From NCBI RefSeq assembly GCF_010725725.1, contig NZ_AP022599.1:4464001-4528000 (forward strand): DNA of 64,000 bases. The letters are read 5' to 3'. The position numbers were made by a program, and so were the translations under genes. The stretch comes from Mycolicibacterium pulveris (lineage in GTDB: Bacteria > Actinomycetota > Actinomycetes > Mycobacteriales > Mycobacteriaceae). How positions within the stretch are numbered: position 1 is the first letter of the stretch; every line of letters starts with the position of its first letter. Shown piece after piece: positions 1 through 10,237 of this stretch. Below the pieces are notes generated by a model. That model was given only the letters and a program-made list of their open reading frames with translations. It was not told the origin of the DNA and did not search any database.

Positions 1-1
1 G

Positions 2-1315
2 CGCACGCTGGAAGAACGCGACATCCGCTTCGTCCGGCTGTGGTTCACCGATGTGCTCGGATACCTCAAGTCGGTCGCGATCGCGCCCGCCGAGCTCGAG
101 GGGGCGTTCGAGGAGGGGATCGGCTTCGACGGTTCGGCGATCGAGGGTTTCGCCCGCGTCTCGGAGGCCGACATGATCGCCAGGCCCGATCCGTCCACCT
201 TCCAGGTGCTGCCGTGGACGTCCAGCGGGGGCGGGCACCATTCGGCGCGGATGTTCTGCGACATCACCATGCCCGACGGCTCACCGTCATGGGCGGACTC
301 GCGTCACGTGCTGCGCCGGCAGCTGTCCAAGGCCGGCGACCTGGGGTTCTCCTGCTACGTGCATCCGGAGATCGAGTTCTTTCTGCTCAAGCCCGGCGAG
401 AATGACGGAACCCCGCCGGTGCCCGCCGACAACGGCGGCTACTTCGATCAGGCCGTGCACGACGCCGCCCCCAACTTTCGCCGCCACGCCATCGAAGCGC
501 TCGAACAGATGGGCATCTCCGTGGAGTTCAGCCACCACGAGGGCGCGCCGGGCCAGCAGGAGATCGACCTGCGTTACGCCGACGCGCTGTCGATGGCCGA
601 CAACGTCATGACGTTCCGCTACGTGGTCAAGGAAGTGGCGCTCGGCGAGGGCGTGCGCGCCACCTTCATGCCCAAGCCGTTCGCCGAACACCCCGGATCG
701 GCGATGCACACCCACATGAGCCTGTTCGAGGGCGAGGTCAACGCGTTTCACAGCCCGGAAGACCCGCTGCAACTGTCCAAGGTCGCCAAGTCGTTCATCG
801 CGGGCATCCTCGAGCACGCCAACGAGATCAGTGCGGTCACCAACCAGTGGGTGAACTCCTACAAGCGGCTGATACACGGCGGGGAGGCCCCGACGGCGGC
901 GTCGTGGGGCGCGGCCAACCGCTCGGCGCTGGTGCGGGTACCGATGTACACGCCGCGCAAGGCCTCGTCGCGGCGCGTCGAGGTGCGCAGCCCCGACTCG
1001 GCGTGCAACCCGTATCTGACCTTCGCCGTGCTGCTGGCGGCGGGCCTGCGCGGCATCGAGAAGGACTACGTGCTGGGCCCGGAGGCCGAGGACAACGTCT
1101 GGAACCTCACCCCCGAGGAACGCAACGCCATGGGCTACAAGGAGCTGCCGTCGAGCCTGGGCATGGCGCTGACCGAGATGGAGAACTCCGAACTGGTCGC
1201 GGAAGCGTTGGGCGAGCACGTCTTCGACTACTTCCTGCGCAACAAGCACGCCGAGTGGGAGAACTACCGCAGCCACGTCACGCCGTACGAGCTGAAGTCG
1301 TACTTGTCGCTGTAG
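2..1315 (+). CDS. glnA2: Glutamine synthetase GlnA2 (5' end cut by window)
   Basis: ATP-dependent ligase making glutamine from glutamate and ammonium, or a related gamma-glutamylation. The reading frame is open from base 2, so the gene begins just outside the window; 437 residues remain, probably about nine short of full length. Visible motifs are the N-terminal beta-grasp stretch [22 protein letters not shown], the metal and glutamate-binding PEIEFFLL, and the ATP-site [20 protein letters not shown]. Where adenylylatable enzymes carry the regulatory Tyr in NLY/DLYELP, this protein reads [18 protein letters not shown], so it is probably not a GlnE target. That agrees with the GlnA2-type paralogues of actinobacteria. 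glnE follows after 28 bases on the same strand. Family assignment is certain; the exact in vivo substrate is not. Confidence 0.95.
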   Translation, partial: RTLEERDIRFVRLWFTDVLGYLKSVAIAPAELEGAFEEGIGFDGSAIEGFARVSEADMIARPDPSTFQVLPWTSSGGGHHSARMFCDITMPDGSPSWADSRHVLRRQLSKAGDLGFSCYVHPEIEFFLLKPGENDGTPPVPADNGGYFDQAVHDAAPNFRRHAIEALEQMGISVEFSHHEGAPGQQEIDLRYADALSMADNVMTFRYVVKEVALGEGVRATFMPKPFAEHPGSAMHTHMSLFEGEVNAFHSPEDPLQLSKVAKSFIAGILEHANEISAVTNQWVNSYKRLIHGGEAPTAASWGAANRSALVRVPMYTPRKASSRRVEVRSPDSACNPYLTFAVLLAAGLRGIEKDYVLGPEAEDNVWNLTPEERNAMGYKELPSSLGMALTEMENSELVAEALGEHVFDYFLRNKHAEWENYRSHVTPYELKSYLSL

Positions 1316-1331
1316 CCGCGGGCCCTTGCGC

Positions 1332-1343
1332 TACCGTCCAAAT
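1332..1343 (+). promoter_or_regulatory. Putative -10 element of a leaderless glnE promoter
   Basis: TACCGT (1332-1337) lies 6 bases before the GTG at 1344, so a transcript would begin at or next to the start codon. No Shine-Dalgarno is present. This supports GTG 1344 over the upstream TTG at 1326. Confidence 0.4.
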
Positions 1344-4319
1344 GTGGCCAAACCTGCGACGCAGCGTCCGAAGCTGCCCAGCGTAGGCCGGCTGGGACTG
1401 GTCGAACCGTCCGCGCCCGCCGATCTGGATCGGCTCGGCTGGAACACCGACGACCACACCGATCTGCTGTGGTCGTTGTCGCGGGCGCCCGACGCCGACA
1501 CGGCGCTGAAGGCGATGGTGCGGCTGGCCGAGGCGGTGGGTTCGGGCTGGGCCGAGCTCAACGCGCAACTGATGACCGATCGCCCGCTGCGCGGCCGGTT
1601 GTTCAGCATCCTGGGGTCATCGCTGGCGCTGGCCGACCACCTGATCGCGCACCCGGACGCCTGGCGTCTGCTGTCCGGCGAGGTGACGTTGCCGTCGGCC
1701 GAGGAACTGAAGGCCACTTTCGGATCGCTGGCCGGGGAATTCGCCGATGCAAACGCTGCGCTGCAGCCGTTGCACACGCTGTACCGCGACCGGCTGTTGG
1801 TGCTGGCCGCTCTGGACCTGGCGTCCACCGTGGAGAACGAACCCGTCCTGCCGTTCAAGACCGTTGCCGCGCTCCTGTCGGACCTCGCGGACGCCGCGCT
1901 GGGCGCCGCGCTGACGGTGGCGATCGCCTCGTTGGGGCTGCGACCCGAGGAGGCCCCGCGACTCGCGGTGATCGCGATGGGTAAGTGCGGTGCGCGAGAA
2001 CTCAACTACGTCAGCGATGTCGACGTGATCTTCGTGGCGGCCAACTCCGAACCCGACCTCGCGCTGGCGACCCGGGTCGCCGGCGAGATGACGCGGTTCG
2101 CCGCCGATGCCTTCTTCGAGGTCGATGCCGCGTTGCGGCCGGAGGGCAAACACGGCCAGCTGGTACGCACCTTGGATTCCCATATCGCCTACTACCAGCG
2201 CTGGGCCAAGACCTGGGAGTTTCAGGCGCTGATGAAGGCCAGACCCGCCGCGGGCGATGCCGAACTGGGTCAGGCCTACGTCGACGCGCTGATGCCGATG
2301 GTGTGGACCGCCTGCGAGCGTGAGGATTTCGTGTCCGAAGTGCAGGCCATGCGTCGGCGCGTCGAGGAACTCGTACCCGCCGGGGTGCGCAGCCGCGAGA
2401 TCAAGCTCGGCACCGGCGGTCTGCGCGATGTCGAGTTCGCGGTGCAGCTGCTGCAGCTGGTGCACGGCCGCAACGACGAGTCGCTGCGGGTGGCCTCCAC
2501 GGTGGACGCGCTTGCGGCCCTCGGCGCGGCCGGATACGTCGGCCGTGACGACGCCGCCAACCTCACCGCCTCGTACGAGTTCCTCCGGCTGCTCGAGCAC
2601 CGGCTGCAGCTGCAGCGGCTCAAGCGCACCCACATGCTTCCCGACGAGGATGACGACGAGGCGTTGCGCTGGCTGGCGCGGGCCGCTCACATCCGGCCTG
2701 ACGGCACCCACGACGCGTTGGGGGTGCTGCGCGAAGAACTCAAGCGTCAAAGCATGCGGGTGTCACGCCTGCACGCCAAGCTGTTCTACCAACCCCTGCT
2801 GGAGTCGGTCGGTCAAGCCGCGCTTGGAATCTCGGTAGGGATGACGCAGGAGGCCGCCGAACGGCAGCTGGCAGCGCTCGGCTACGAAGGTCCCCAGAGC
2901 GCGTTGACGCACCTGGCGGCGCTGACCGCGGGCAGCGGCAGACGCAGCCGGGTGCAGCGGGTGCTGCTGCCGACACTGCTGGACTGGTTGTCCGACACCC
3001 CGGACCCCGACGGCGGCCTGCTGGCCTACCGACGCATCAGCGAGGCGCTCGTCGAGCACCGGTGGTATCTGTCGACGCTGCGCGACGAGGGTGCGGTGGC
3101 CAAACGGCTGATGAAGGTGTTGGGCACGTCGGCCTACATCCCCGAACTCCTGATGCGCGCACCCGAGGTCATCCAGCTCTACGCCGACGGACCCGACGGC
3201 CCCAAGCTGTGCGACGTCGATCCCGACGGGGTGGCCCGCGCGCTGATCGCCTCCGCCGGAAGGCATCCCGACCCGGACCGGGCCATCGCCGCCGCACGCA
3301 CCCTGCGCCGCCGCGAGCTGGCCAGGATCGCGTCCGCGGACCTGCTCGGCATGCTCGAGGTGACCGATGTCTGTGCGGCGTTGACGTCGGTGTGGGTGGC
3401 GGTGCTGCAAGCCGCGCTGGAATCGGTGATCCGCGCCAACACCGGCGATGACGCGGTTCCCGCCCGCATCGCGGTGATCGGGATGGGCAGGTTGGGCGGC
3501 GCCGAGCTGGGCTATGGCTCGGACGCCGACGTGATGTTCGTGTGCGAACCCGACGAAGGGGTCGACGAGTCGGTTGCGGTTCGCTGGGCGACGACGGTCG
3601 CCGAGCAGGTGGGCACGTTGCTCGGTGCGCCCAGCCCCGACCCGCCGCTGGAGATAGACGCGACGTTGCGGCCCGAGGGCCGCAACGGGCCGCTGGTGCG
3701 CACGCTGGCGTCGTATGAGGCGTACTACACGCAGTGGGTGCAGCCGTGGGAGGTCCAGGCGCTGCTGCGGGCCCATCGGGTCGCCGGCGATCTCGACCTG
3801 GGGGAGCGGTTCCTGTTGATGGTGGACAAGATCCGGTATCGGCCCGGCGGCATGTCGGCCGAGGGTATCCGCGAGATCCGGCGGATCAAGGCGCGGGTGG
3901 ACGCCGAGCGGCTGCCGCGCGGCGCGGACCCCAACACGCATACGAAGCTGGGACGCGGCGGGCTGGCCGACATCGAATGGACCGTGCAGCTTCTGCAGCT
4001 GCGACACGCACACGAGGTGGCGGCGCTGCACACCACGTCGACGCTGGAGGCGCTCGACGCGATCGCCGCGGCCGAGCTGATCGCCGAGGGTGATGTGGAG
4101 TTGCTGCGGCAGGCGTGGTTGACCGCCACCGCCGCCCGCAACGCGCTGGTGCTGGTGCGTGGTAAACCGACCGACCAGCTGCCGGGCCCCGGTCGGCAAC
4201 TCAACGCCGTCGCGGTGGCCGCAGGGTGGGAGAGTGGCGACGGCGGCGAGTTCCTCGACAACTACCTGAGGGTGACTCGGCGGGCAAAAGCGGTGGTACG
4301 AAAGGTCTTTGATGGATAG
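1344..4319 (+). CDS. glnE: Bifunctional glutamine synthetase adenylyltransferase/deadenylase GlnE
   Basis: Attaches and removes AMP on the regulatory tyrosine of GlnA1, matching glutamine synthesis to nitrogen status. It is a 991-residue protein, normal for the family. Two nucleotidyltransferase units are visible: [18 protein letters not shown] near residue 213 with [11 protein letters not shown], and [20 protein letters not shown] near residue 713 with [15 protein letters not shown]. Both keep the GS-D-x-D metal-binding pattern, so both half-reactions should be intact. The frame also opens at TTG 1326; I chose GTG 1344 because the sequence [19 protein letters not shown] then matches the family N-terminus and a -10 hexamer sits just upstream. 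It lies between glnA2 and the gene of its target glnA1, which is on the other strand three genes away. Confidence 0.96.
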   Translation: MAKPATQRPKLPSVGRLGLVEPSAPADLDRLGWNTDDHTDLLWSLSRAPDADTALKAMVRLAEAVGSGWAELNAQLMTDRPLRGRLFSILGSSLALADHLIAHPDAWRLLSGEVTLPSAEELKATFGSLAGEFADANAALQPLHTLYRDRLLVLAALDLASTVENEPVLPFKTVAALLSDLADAALGAALTVAIASLGLRPEEAPRLAVIAMGKCGARELNYVSDVDVIFVAANSEPDLALATRVAGEMTRFAADAFFEVDAALRPEGKHGQLVRTLDSHIAYYQRWAKTWEFQALMKARPAAGDAELGQAYVDALMPMVWTACEREDFVSEVQAMRRRVEELVPAGVRSREIKLGTGGLRDVEFAVQLLQLVHGRNDESLRVASTVDALAALGAAGYVGRDDAANLTASYEFLRLLEHRLQLQRLKRTHMLPDEDDDEALRWLARAAHIRPDGTHDALGVLREELKRQSMRVSRLHAKLFYQPLLESVGQAALGISVGMTQEAAERQLAALGYEGPQSALTHLAALTAGSGRRSRVQRVLLPTLLDWLSDTPDPDGGLLAYRRISEALVEHRWYLSTLRDEGAVAKRLMKVLGTSAYIPELLMRAPEVIQLYADGPDGPKLCDVDPDGVARALIASAGRHPDPDRAIAAARTLRRRELARIASADLLGMLEVTDVCAALTSVWVAVLQAALESVIRANTGDDAVPARIAVIGMGRLGGAELGYGSDADVMFVCEPDEGVDESVAVRWATTVAEQVGTLLGAPSPDPPLEIDATLRPEGRNGPLVRTLASYEAYYTQWVQPWEVQALLRAHRVAGDLDLGERFLLMVDKIRYRPGGMSAEGIREIRRIKARVDAERLPRGADPNTHTKLGRGGLADIEWTVQLLQLRHAHEVAALHTTSTLEALDAIAAAELIAEGDVELLRQAWLTATAARNALVLVRGKPTDQLPGPGRQLNAVAVAAGWESGDGGEFLDNYLRVTRRAKAVVRKVFDG

Positions 4320-4328
4320 GCAGCGCCA

Positions 4329-4961
4329 ATGAGCATGGATTTCGGCTACGACGTCGTCACGGCGGAGGAGTACGAACGTCAGCGGTTGCTGTACGGGCCG
4401 TTGGCCGATTCGGTTCGCAAGCTCATCGCTGCGGGCCTGCGCACCGACGTGGACGAAGACACCGTGCGGAACGCGCAAGCCTCCATCGAGGCGGTCACCG
4501 AGATGCTCGAGCGCCGGCAGCGCTCCGCCAACGTGATGCTGCACGAGGTGACGGGCAGACCGGTGGTGTGGTCCAATCCGGTTATCGGACTGCGCAATGC
4601 GATCGCCCCGCCGATGGAGATCCACCACGAGGACGACGGACGGTGCTGGAGCGAGTTCGCCCTTGGCGCCGCATACGAGGGTCCGCCGGGCTGGGTGCAC
4701 GGCGGTATCTGCGCTCTGGTGCTCGACCACATTCTGGGTGAGGCGGCCAGCGGCGGGCTCACCCAACCAAAGTTCACCGGCACCATCACGATGCGCTATC
4801 TGCGCGGTACCCCGTTGGGGCCGCTGCGCGCCGAGGCGCTCATCGATCGCACCGAGGGCGCCAAAACGTATGCGCGAGGCTCCCTTAGCGATGCCGACGG
4901 TGCCACCGTCGAAGCCGAGGGCGTGTTCATCGTGCCCGCGTGGGCGAGGGACGCAGGCTGA
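4329..4961 (+). CDS. PaaI-type hotdog-fold thioesterase family protein
   Basis: A 210-residue protein with a C-terminal hotdog domain. GPPGWVHGGICALVLDHILG (about residues 117-136) matches the HGG-x12-D helix region of PaaI-like acyl-CoA thioesterases, and FTGTITMRYLRGTPLG is the following beta strand. The first 70 residues are a helical extension without a recognised domain. The acyl substrate cannot be predicted. ATG 4329 lies ten bases after glnE, and the next gene starts one base after its stop, so the three are probably co-transcribed. H37Rv has no gene between glnE and glnA1 as I recall, so this looks like accessory content. Confidence 0.8.
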   Translation: MSMDFGYDVVTAEEYERQRLLYGPLADSVRKLIAAGLRTDVDEDTVRNAQASIEAVTEMLERRQRSANVMLHEVTGRPVVWSNPVIGLRNAIAPPMEIHHEDDGRCWSEFALGAAYEGPPGWVHGGICALVLDHILGEAASGGLTQPKFTGTITMRYLRGTPLGPLRAEALIDRTEGAKTYARGSLSDADGATVEAEGVFIVPAWARDAG

Positions 4962-4962
4962 C

Positions 4963-5826
4963 GTGGCTCTGAAGTTCTATGTCAGCACCGCCTTTTTGGA
5001 CACCGGTGAGGCCGTCGAAGTCGCCAAGGCCGCAGACGATCTCGGCTACGACGGAATCGGCATTCCCGACCATGTGGTGAACCTCGAGACACTGGCGACG
5101 CCGTATCCCTACACCAAGGACGGCAAACGCCGCTGGGAGCCGTTCACCGACTGGCCCGATCCGTGGGTGATGATCGGAGCGATCGCGCTGGCGACCACCC
5201 GGTTGCGGTTCGTCACCACGGTGTATCTGCCCGCGATGCGCGACCCGTACTCGGCGGCCAAATCCATTGGCACCGCGGCATACCTGGCCGGAGGCCGGCT
5301 CGAACTCGGCATCGGGGTCGGCTGGTGCGAGGAGGAGTTCACGTTGATGGGCCAGCGGTTCGATCGGCGCGGTAAGCGCACCGACGAGATGCTCGAGTTG
5401 ATGAAGGAACTGTGGCGCCCCGGCTGGACGGAGTTCGACGGCGAGTTCTATCAGACCCCGCGGCTGGAGATGGAACCCACTCCGCCGCACATACCCGTCT
5501 ATGTCGGCGGGTTGTCCGACATCGCGTTGCGGCGGGCCGCTCGCCACGACGGCTGGATCGGCGATCTGATCACCACCGAGCGCGCGCTCGAACGTGTCGA
5601 GCGGTTGAGGCAACTGCGCGCCGAAAGCGGGTTGTCGATGGACGATTTCACCGTGCTCACCCCGCTGACCGACGCGTTCACCCAGGAGCATTACGAGCGC
5701 GCGGAGGCCGGCGGCATCACCGGGATCATCACGATGCCGTGGGTGTTCTACAGCGGGCCGCAGGCGTCGCTGGCCGAGCAGATCGACGGAATGCGTAAGT
5801 TCCGCAAGGATATGGCGCTGGATTAA
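4963..5826 (+). CDS. LLM-class F420-dependent oxidoreductase
   Basis: A 287-residue luciferase-like (bacterial TIM barrel) protein. It shows the family pattern ALKFYVSTAF at the N-terminus, GYDGIGIPDHV, an IGAIALATTRLRFVTTVYLP strand-helix segment, GRLELGIGVGWCEEEF for the cofactor phosphate, and VGGLSDIALRRAARHDGWI near residue 180. In mycobacteria such proteins usually use deazaflavin F420, but FMN is possible. GTG 4963 is chosen because the upstream part of the open frame is out-of-frame thioesterase sequence and GTG follows the thioesterase stop by one base. The 3' end overlaps the convergent DoxX gene by four bases. The substrate is unknown; pairing with a thioesterase hints at acyl or xenobiotic metabolism (inference). 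Confidence 0.85.
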   Translation: MALKFYVSTAFLDTGEAVEVAKAADDLGYDGIGIPDHVVNLETLATPYPYTKDGKRRWEPFTDWPDPWVMIGAIALATTRLRFVTTVYLPAMRDPYSAAKSIGTAAYLAGGRLELGIGVGWCEEEFTLMGQRFDRRGKRTDEMLELMKELWRPGWTEFDGEFYQTPRLEMEPTPPHIPVYVGGLSDIALRRAARHDGWIGDLITTERALERVERLRQLRAESGLSMDDFTVLTPLTDAFTQEHYERAEAGGITGIITMPWVFYSGPQASLAEQIDGMRKFRKDMALD

Positions 5827-6305
5827 CGGCGGCGGAACCTGCTCAGCAGGCCGCCGCGCGCCGGCGGCGCCGCGGTGGTGGTCGCGGCGCCGACGGGCCG
5901 GCGCCTGCCGTCGATGGAATAGACACCGGGGCCGATGGCGGCCAACAACAGGAACCCGAAGCAGAACAGCACCGCCGCCTCGCCGCCGTTGGCCATCGGC
6001 CAGAAGCTCTGCGGCTCGCCCTCCAGCGGCGGCCAGTGCTGCCAGAAGTACGCCACGGCCATCTCACCCGAGGCGATGACCGCCGCGACGCGGGTGAACA
6101 GTCCGACGGTGATCAGAAGACCGGCGACCAGTTCGATCACCCCCGCCCACCACATCGGCCAGCTGCCGACCGGCACCGAGGAGCCGAGCGGCCAGCCGAA
6201 CAACTTTGCCGAGCCGTGGACGGCGAACAGCAGACCGAAGAAGACGCGGAAGGCGAGCAACGCCGCGGGGGAGTAGGAGTTCAGGCGATTGTTCAGGGTC
6301 GTCAT
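5823..6305 (-). CDS. DoxX family membrane protein
   Basis: A 160-residue integral membrane protein with the four-helix DoxX fold: LAFRVFFGLLFAVHGSAKLFG (helix 1, with the conserved G-x-K-L-F), WWAGVIELVAGLLITVGLF, MAVAYFWQHWPP, and EAAVLFCFGFLLLAAIGPG. The C-terminus is a basic, Ala/Pro-rich tail ending RFRRR. DoxX proteins in mycobacteria have been linked to oxidative-stress complexes at the membrane, but the biochemical role is not settled. It is transcribed toward the LLM-class gene and overlaps its stop. ATG 6305 has a TAGGGT hexamer six bases upstream. Confidence 0.85.
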   Translation of the reverse strand: MTTLNNRLNSYSPAALLAFRVFFGLLFAVHGSAKLFGWPLGSSVPVGSWPMWWAGVIELVAGLLITVGLFTRVAAVIASGEMAVAYFWQHWPPLEGEPQSFWPMANGGEAAVLFCFGFLLLAAIGPGVYSIDGRRRPVGAATTTAAPPARGGLLSRFRRR

Positions 6306-6317
6306 TGACAGACCCTA
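6306..6317 (-). promoter_or_regulatory. Putative leaderless -10 element of the DoxX gene
   Basis: On the minus strand TAGGGT (6317-6312) is followed by six bases and the ATG at 6305. No ribosome binding site is present. Confidence 0.4.
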
Positions 6318-6372
6318 ACGCCGATTCGGGCCGGGCGCGCCAAAGTCGCCCGGCCCGAACGGTCAGCCGTGC

Positions 6373-7809
<1,437 letters not shown>

Positions 7810-7861
7810 TGAGTTCTCTCCTTATATTTCGTAACCCGCGCGTTGACGCTAAGGACACGAT

Positions 7862-7899
7862 GTTGCACGGTCGTCAACCGTATGTTGCGCCGAAGTTAC
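7862..7899 (-). promoter_or_regulatory. Tandem GlnR-type operator upstream of glnA1
   Basis: Read on the minus strand, four pentamers occur at exact 11-base pitch: GTAAC (7899-7895), GCAAC (7888-7884), TTGAC (7877-7873), GCAAC (7866-7862), each separated by six bases. This matches the GTnAC-n6-GnAAC box of the OmpR-type nitrogen regulator GlnR of actinobacteria, in the tandem two-box layout, and sits where an activator of glnA1 would bind. The sequence pattern is directly visible; binding by GlnR is inferred from the family. Confidence 0.65.
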
Positions 7900-7957
7900 G
7901 CAATGTCGCCTCGGTGGCTGGATGCTGGCGGCCGATGGCCCCGGACGGGTCCACACA

Positions 7958-7969
7958 TATCCTGTCACC
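7958..7969 (+). promoter_or_regulatory. Putative leaderless -10 element of the RDD gene
   Basis: TATCCT (7958-7963) lies six bases before ATG 7970, with no Shine-Dalgarno. It supports ATG 7970 over the upstream in-frame start at 7922. Confidence 0.45.
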
Positions 7970-8449
7970 ATGGCCCGCGCAATGGGGTCCTGGTTGTCGG
8001 GACCGAGCAGTGACCTGGGACCCAGCGACTACCCGGGACAGCGTCTCGGCTTGCCCGAGACCGGCCCGGGCTCGATCGCCCGGTTCGGCAGGCGCATCGC
8101 CGCGCTGCTGATCGACTGGTTCATCGCCTACGGGCTGGTGGGGCTGGTCGTCGGGGTCGGGCTGGTCAGCCGGGACGATTTTCTGTACACGCCGATGGGG
8201 TCGACCTCGATCGCGCTGGTCTGGCTGCTGCTGGGCATCATCTCGGTGCGGCTGTACGGCTTCACCCCCGGCCAGTTCGCGCTCGGGTTGCGCGTGGCCT
8301 CGATCGACAACCGGATGCATGTCGGCCTCGGCCGGGCCACGGTGCGCGGGCTGCTGGTGTTCTTCATCGTGCCCGCGTTGTTCACCGACGGCGACCTGCG
8401 CGGTTACCAGGACCGCTTCACCAACACCGCCGTCGTGCGCCGCACCTGA
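7970..8449 (+). CDS. RDD family membrane protein
   Basis: A 159-residue protein with the RDD domain: an Arg-containing first helix (ARFGRRIAALLIDWFIAYGLVG, with the conserved R and D), a second helix TSIALVWLLLGIISVRLYG, and the GFTPGQFALGLRV segment typical of the family. A third hydrophobic segment is GLLVFFIVPALF. The function of RDD proteins is mostly unknown; some act as ion antiporters. It corresponds in position to Rv2219A and is convergent with the DUF4191 gene, with a long hairpin between them. Confidence 0.85.
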   Translation: MARAMGSWLSGPSSDLGPSDYPGQRLGLPETGPGSIARFGRRIAALLIDWFIAYGLVGLVVGVGLVSRDDFLYTPMGSTSIALVWLLLGIISVRLYGFTPGQFALGLRVASIDNRMHVGLGRATVRGLLVFFIVPALFTDGDLRGYQDRFTNTAVVRRT

Positions 8450-8483
8450 CGTCCGGGCCGCGGCCCGGCCGGTTCCGTCGAAC

Positions 8484-8530
8484 CTGAGCTTGTGCTCACA
8501 AAACCGGCGATTTTGCGAACACAAGCTCAG
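8484..8530. terminator. Hairpin between convergent RDD and DUF4191 genes
   Basis: The left arm begins CTGAGCTTGTGCTCACAAAA and the right arm is its near-perfect inverse (TTTTGCGAACACAAGCTCAG), with 18 of 20 positions paired and an 8-base loop. It lies 35 bases after one stop codon and 24 from the other, so it could end transcription from both sides. No U-tract follows. Confidence 0.6.
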
Positions 8531-8553
8531 TTTCGGCGAAGAAGGCGAGAGGG

Positions 8554-9306
8554 TCAGCGACGCCGGACGGTGCGCTGCACGCCGCGCATCTTGGCCTGGG
8601 CCGGCAGCGGGCCCTTCGGCATGGCGGCGGGCCCGGCCTTGGTGCCCAGCGCGGCCAACCGGGACTCCAGCGAGTCCATCTGCTTGACGGTGATGTTGGC
8701 GGGCAGCTTGTTGAGGTGCCGTTCGAGCTTGGCCAGCGGCACCTCGCCCTCGCCCTTGCCGATGATGATGTCGTAGATCGGCACGTCGCCGATGACCCGG
8801 GCGGTGCGCTTCTTCTCCTGGGCGAGCAGCGGCTTGACGCGGGTGGGGGAGCCCTCGCCGACGAAGATGACGCCGGGTCGCCCGATCACCCGGTGCACCG
8901 CGTCGAAGTGACCGGTGGCCGCGACGCCCGGTGTGACGCGCCACTTGCCGCGCATGTTCTCCAGCGCCCATGCCGCCGCCCCGGTCTGTCCTTCGGCCTT
9001 TCGGTAGACCGACTTCTGGGCGCGCCTGCCGAAGATGATGAACGCCACCAGCGCGCCGAGCACGATGCCCAGCGGAATCATCATGTAGGTGCTGAACCCG
9101 CCGGATATCAGGCCCAGCGCCACCGAGGCGCCCACGATCAGCACGAACGCGCCGATCATGTAGGGCAGCAGCCGCTTGTCCTCTTTGCGCTGGATCTGGA
9201 ACGCCTGCCACAGCTGCGTGCGGCGCTGCTTGGATGCCGCTTTTCGGGCCGCCTTCGCCTCGGCCTTCGCGGCCTTGACCTCAGCGGGAGTGCGCTTCTT
9301 CGCCAT
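8554..9306 (-). CDS. DUF4191 membrane protein (Rv2219-like)
   Basis: A 250-residue conserved actinobacterial protein of unknown function. A very basic Lys/Ala/Arg-rich N-terminus (residues 1-45) precedes two membrane segments, LLPYMIGAFVLIVGASVALG (about 47-66) and MMIPLGIVLGALVAFIIFG (about 75-93). A conserved soluble domain follows, with HFDAVHRVIGRPGVIFVGEG and a basic C-terminus. The arrangement suggests an inner-membrane protein with a large cytoplasmic tail. ATG 9306 lies four bases after the lipA stop and a TATCCT hexamer overlaps that stop, so both read-through from lipBA and an internal promoter are possible. Placement next to lipoate genes is conserved, but no link to lipoylation is shown. 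Confidence 0.85.
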   Translation of the reverse strand: MAKKRTPAEVKAAKAEAKAARKAASKQRRTQLWQAFQIQRKEDKRLLPYMIGAFVLIVGASVALGLISGGFSTYMMIPLGIVLGALVAFIIFGRRAQKSVYRKAEGQTGAAAWALENMRGKWRVTPGVAATGHFDAVHRVIGRPGVIFVGEGSPTRVKPLLAQEKKRTARVIGDVPIYDIIIGKGEGEVPLAKLERHLNKLPANITVKQMDSLESRLAALGTKAGPAAMPKGPLPAQAKMRGVQRTVRRR

Positions 9307-9318
9307 TCACTCAGGATA
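9307..9318 (-). promoter_or_regulatory. Putative internal leaderless -10 element for the DUF4191 gene
   Basis: Minus-strand TATCCT (9318-9313) overlaps the lipA stop codon and lies six bases before ATG 9306. Confidence 0.35.
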
Positions 9319-10237
9319 CGGACGCGGATTTGGCCTGGGCATACAGCCGCCCCGCCCGATACGACGAGCGCACCAGCGGCCCGGACAGCACCCCGGCGAA
9401 CCCGAGGTCGGTGGCGAACCGCTCGTGCTCGACGAACTCATCCGGGTGCACCCAGCGTTCCACCGGGTGATGGCGCACCGAGGGCCGCAGGTACTGGGTG
9501 ATGGTGACGATGTCGCAGCCTGCGTCGCGCAGATCGGTCAGCGCGCTGCGCACCTCCTCGGGGGTCTCGCCCATCCCGAGGATGAGGTTGGACTTGGTCA
9601 CCAGCCCGAACGCGCGCGCCGCCGTCAACACCTGCAGGCTGCGGTCATAACGGAATCCCGGCCGGATCCGCTTGAAGATGCGCGGCACCGTCTCGATGTT
9701 GTGCGCCAACACTTCCGGACGCGACTCGAAGACCTGCTCGAGCAGCGGGGCGGACCCGTTGAAGTCCGGGATGAGCAACTCGACGCCGGTGTCGGGGTTG
9801 AGCGCCTTGATCGCGCGCACCGTCTCGGCGTACAACCACGCACCGCCGTCGGGCAGGTCGTCGCGGGCGACCCCGGTGACCGTCGAATAGCGCAGCCCCA
9901 TCGCATGCACGCTTTCGGCGACGCGGCGCGGCTCGTCACGGTCGAGTTCGGCCGGCTTGCCGGTGTCGATCTGGCAGAAGTCGCACCGCCGGGTGCACTG
10001 CTCGCCGCCGATGAGGAAGGTGGCCTCGCGGTCTTCCCAGCACTCGTAGATGTTCGGGCAGCCGGCTTCCTCGCAGACGGTGTGCAGACCCTCGCGACGC
10101 ACCAGCGACTTCAGTTCCTGGTACTCCGGGCCCATCTTGGCGCGGGTCTTGATCCACGGCGGCTTGCGCTCGATCGGCGTCGCGGCGTTGCGCACCTCCA
10201 GACGCAGCAGCTTGCGGCCTTCCGGGGATACGGTCAC
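9311..10237 (-). CDS. lipA: Lipoyl synthase LipA
   Basis: Radical-SAM enzyme inserting two sulfurs into protein-bound octanoyl groups to form lipoyl cofactors. It is 308 residues. It carries both expected cysteine sets: the auxiliary cluster motif [12 protein letters not shown], and the SAM-cleaving CTRRCDFC. The C-terminal [12 protein letters not shown] holds the conserved serine that ligates the auxiliary cluster. The start overlaps the lipB stop by four bases, indicating translational coupling. Substrates encoded nearby include DlaT (two lipoyl domains, next but one gene), which ties lipBA and dlaT to one pathway; GcvT further on belongs to the lipoate-dependent glycine cleavage system. 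Confidence 0.97.
   Translation of the reverse strand: MTVSPEGRKLLRLEVRNAATPIERKPPWIKTRAKMGPEYQELKSLVRREGLHTVCEEAGCPNIYECWEDREATFLIGGEQCTRRCDFCQIDTGKPAELDRDEPRRVAESVHAMGLRYSTVTGVARDDLPDGGAWLYAETVRAIKALNPDTGVELLIPDFNGSAPLLEQVFESRPEVLAHNIETVPRIFKRIRPGFRYDRSLQVLTAARAFGLVTKSNLILGMGETPEEVRSALTDLRDAGCDIVTITQYLRPSVRHHPVERWVHPDEFVEHERFATDLGFAGVLSGPLVRSSYRAGRLYAQAKSASVS

Noticed and set aside
287..1276. 329-residue minus-strand open frame across glnA2
   Set aside because: Shadow of a clear glutamine synthetase; composition is Arg/Val/His-rich with no domain, as usual for antisense frames in GC-rich DNA.
2763..4766. 667-residue minus-strand open frame across glnE and the thioesterase gene
   Set aside because: Spans two well-supported genes in antisense and has no recognisable motif.
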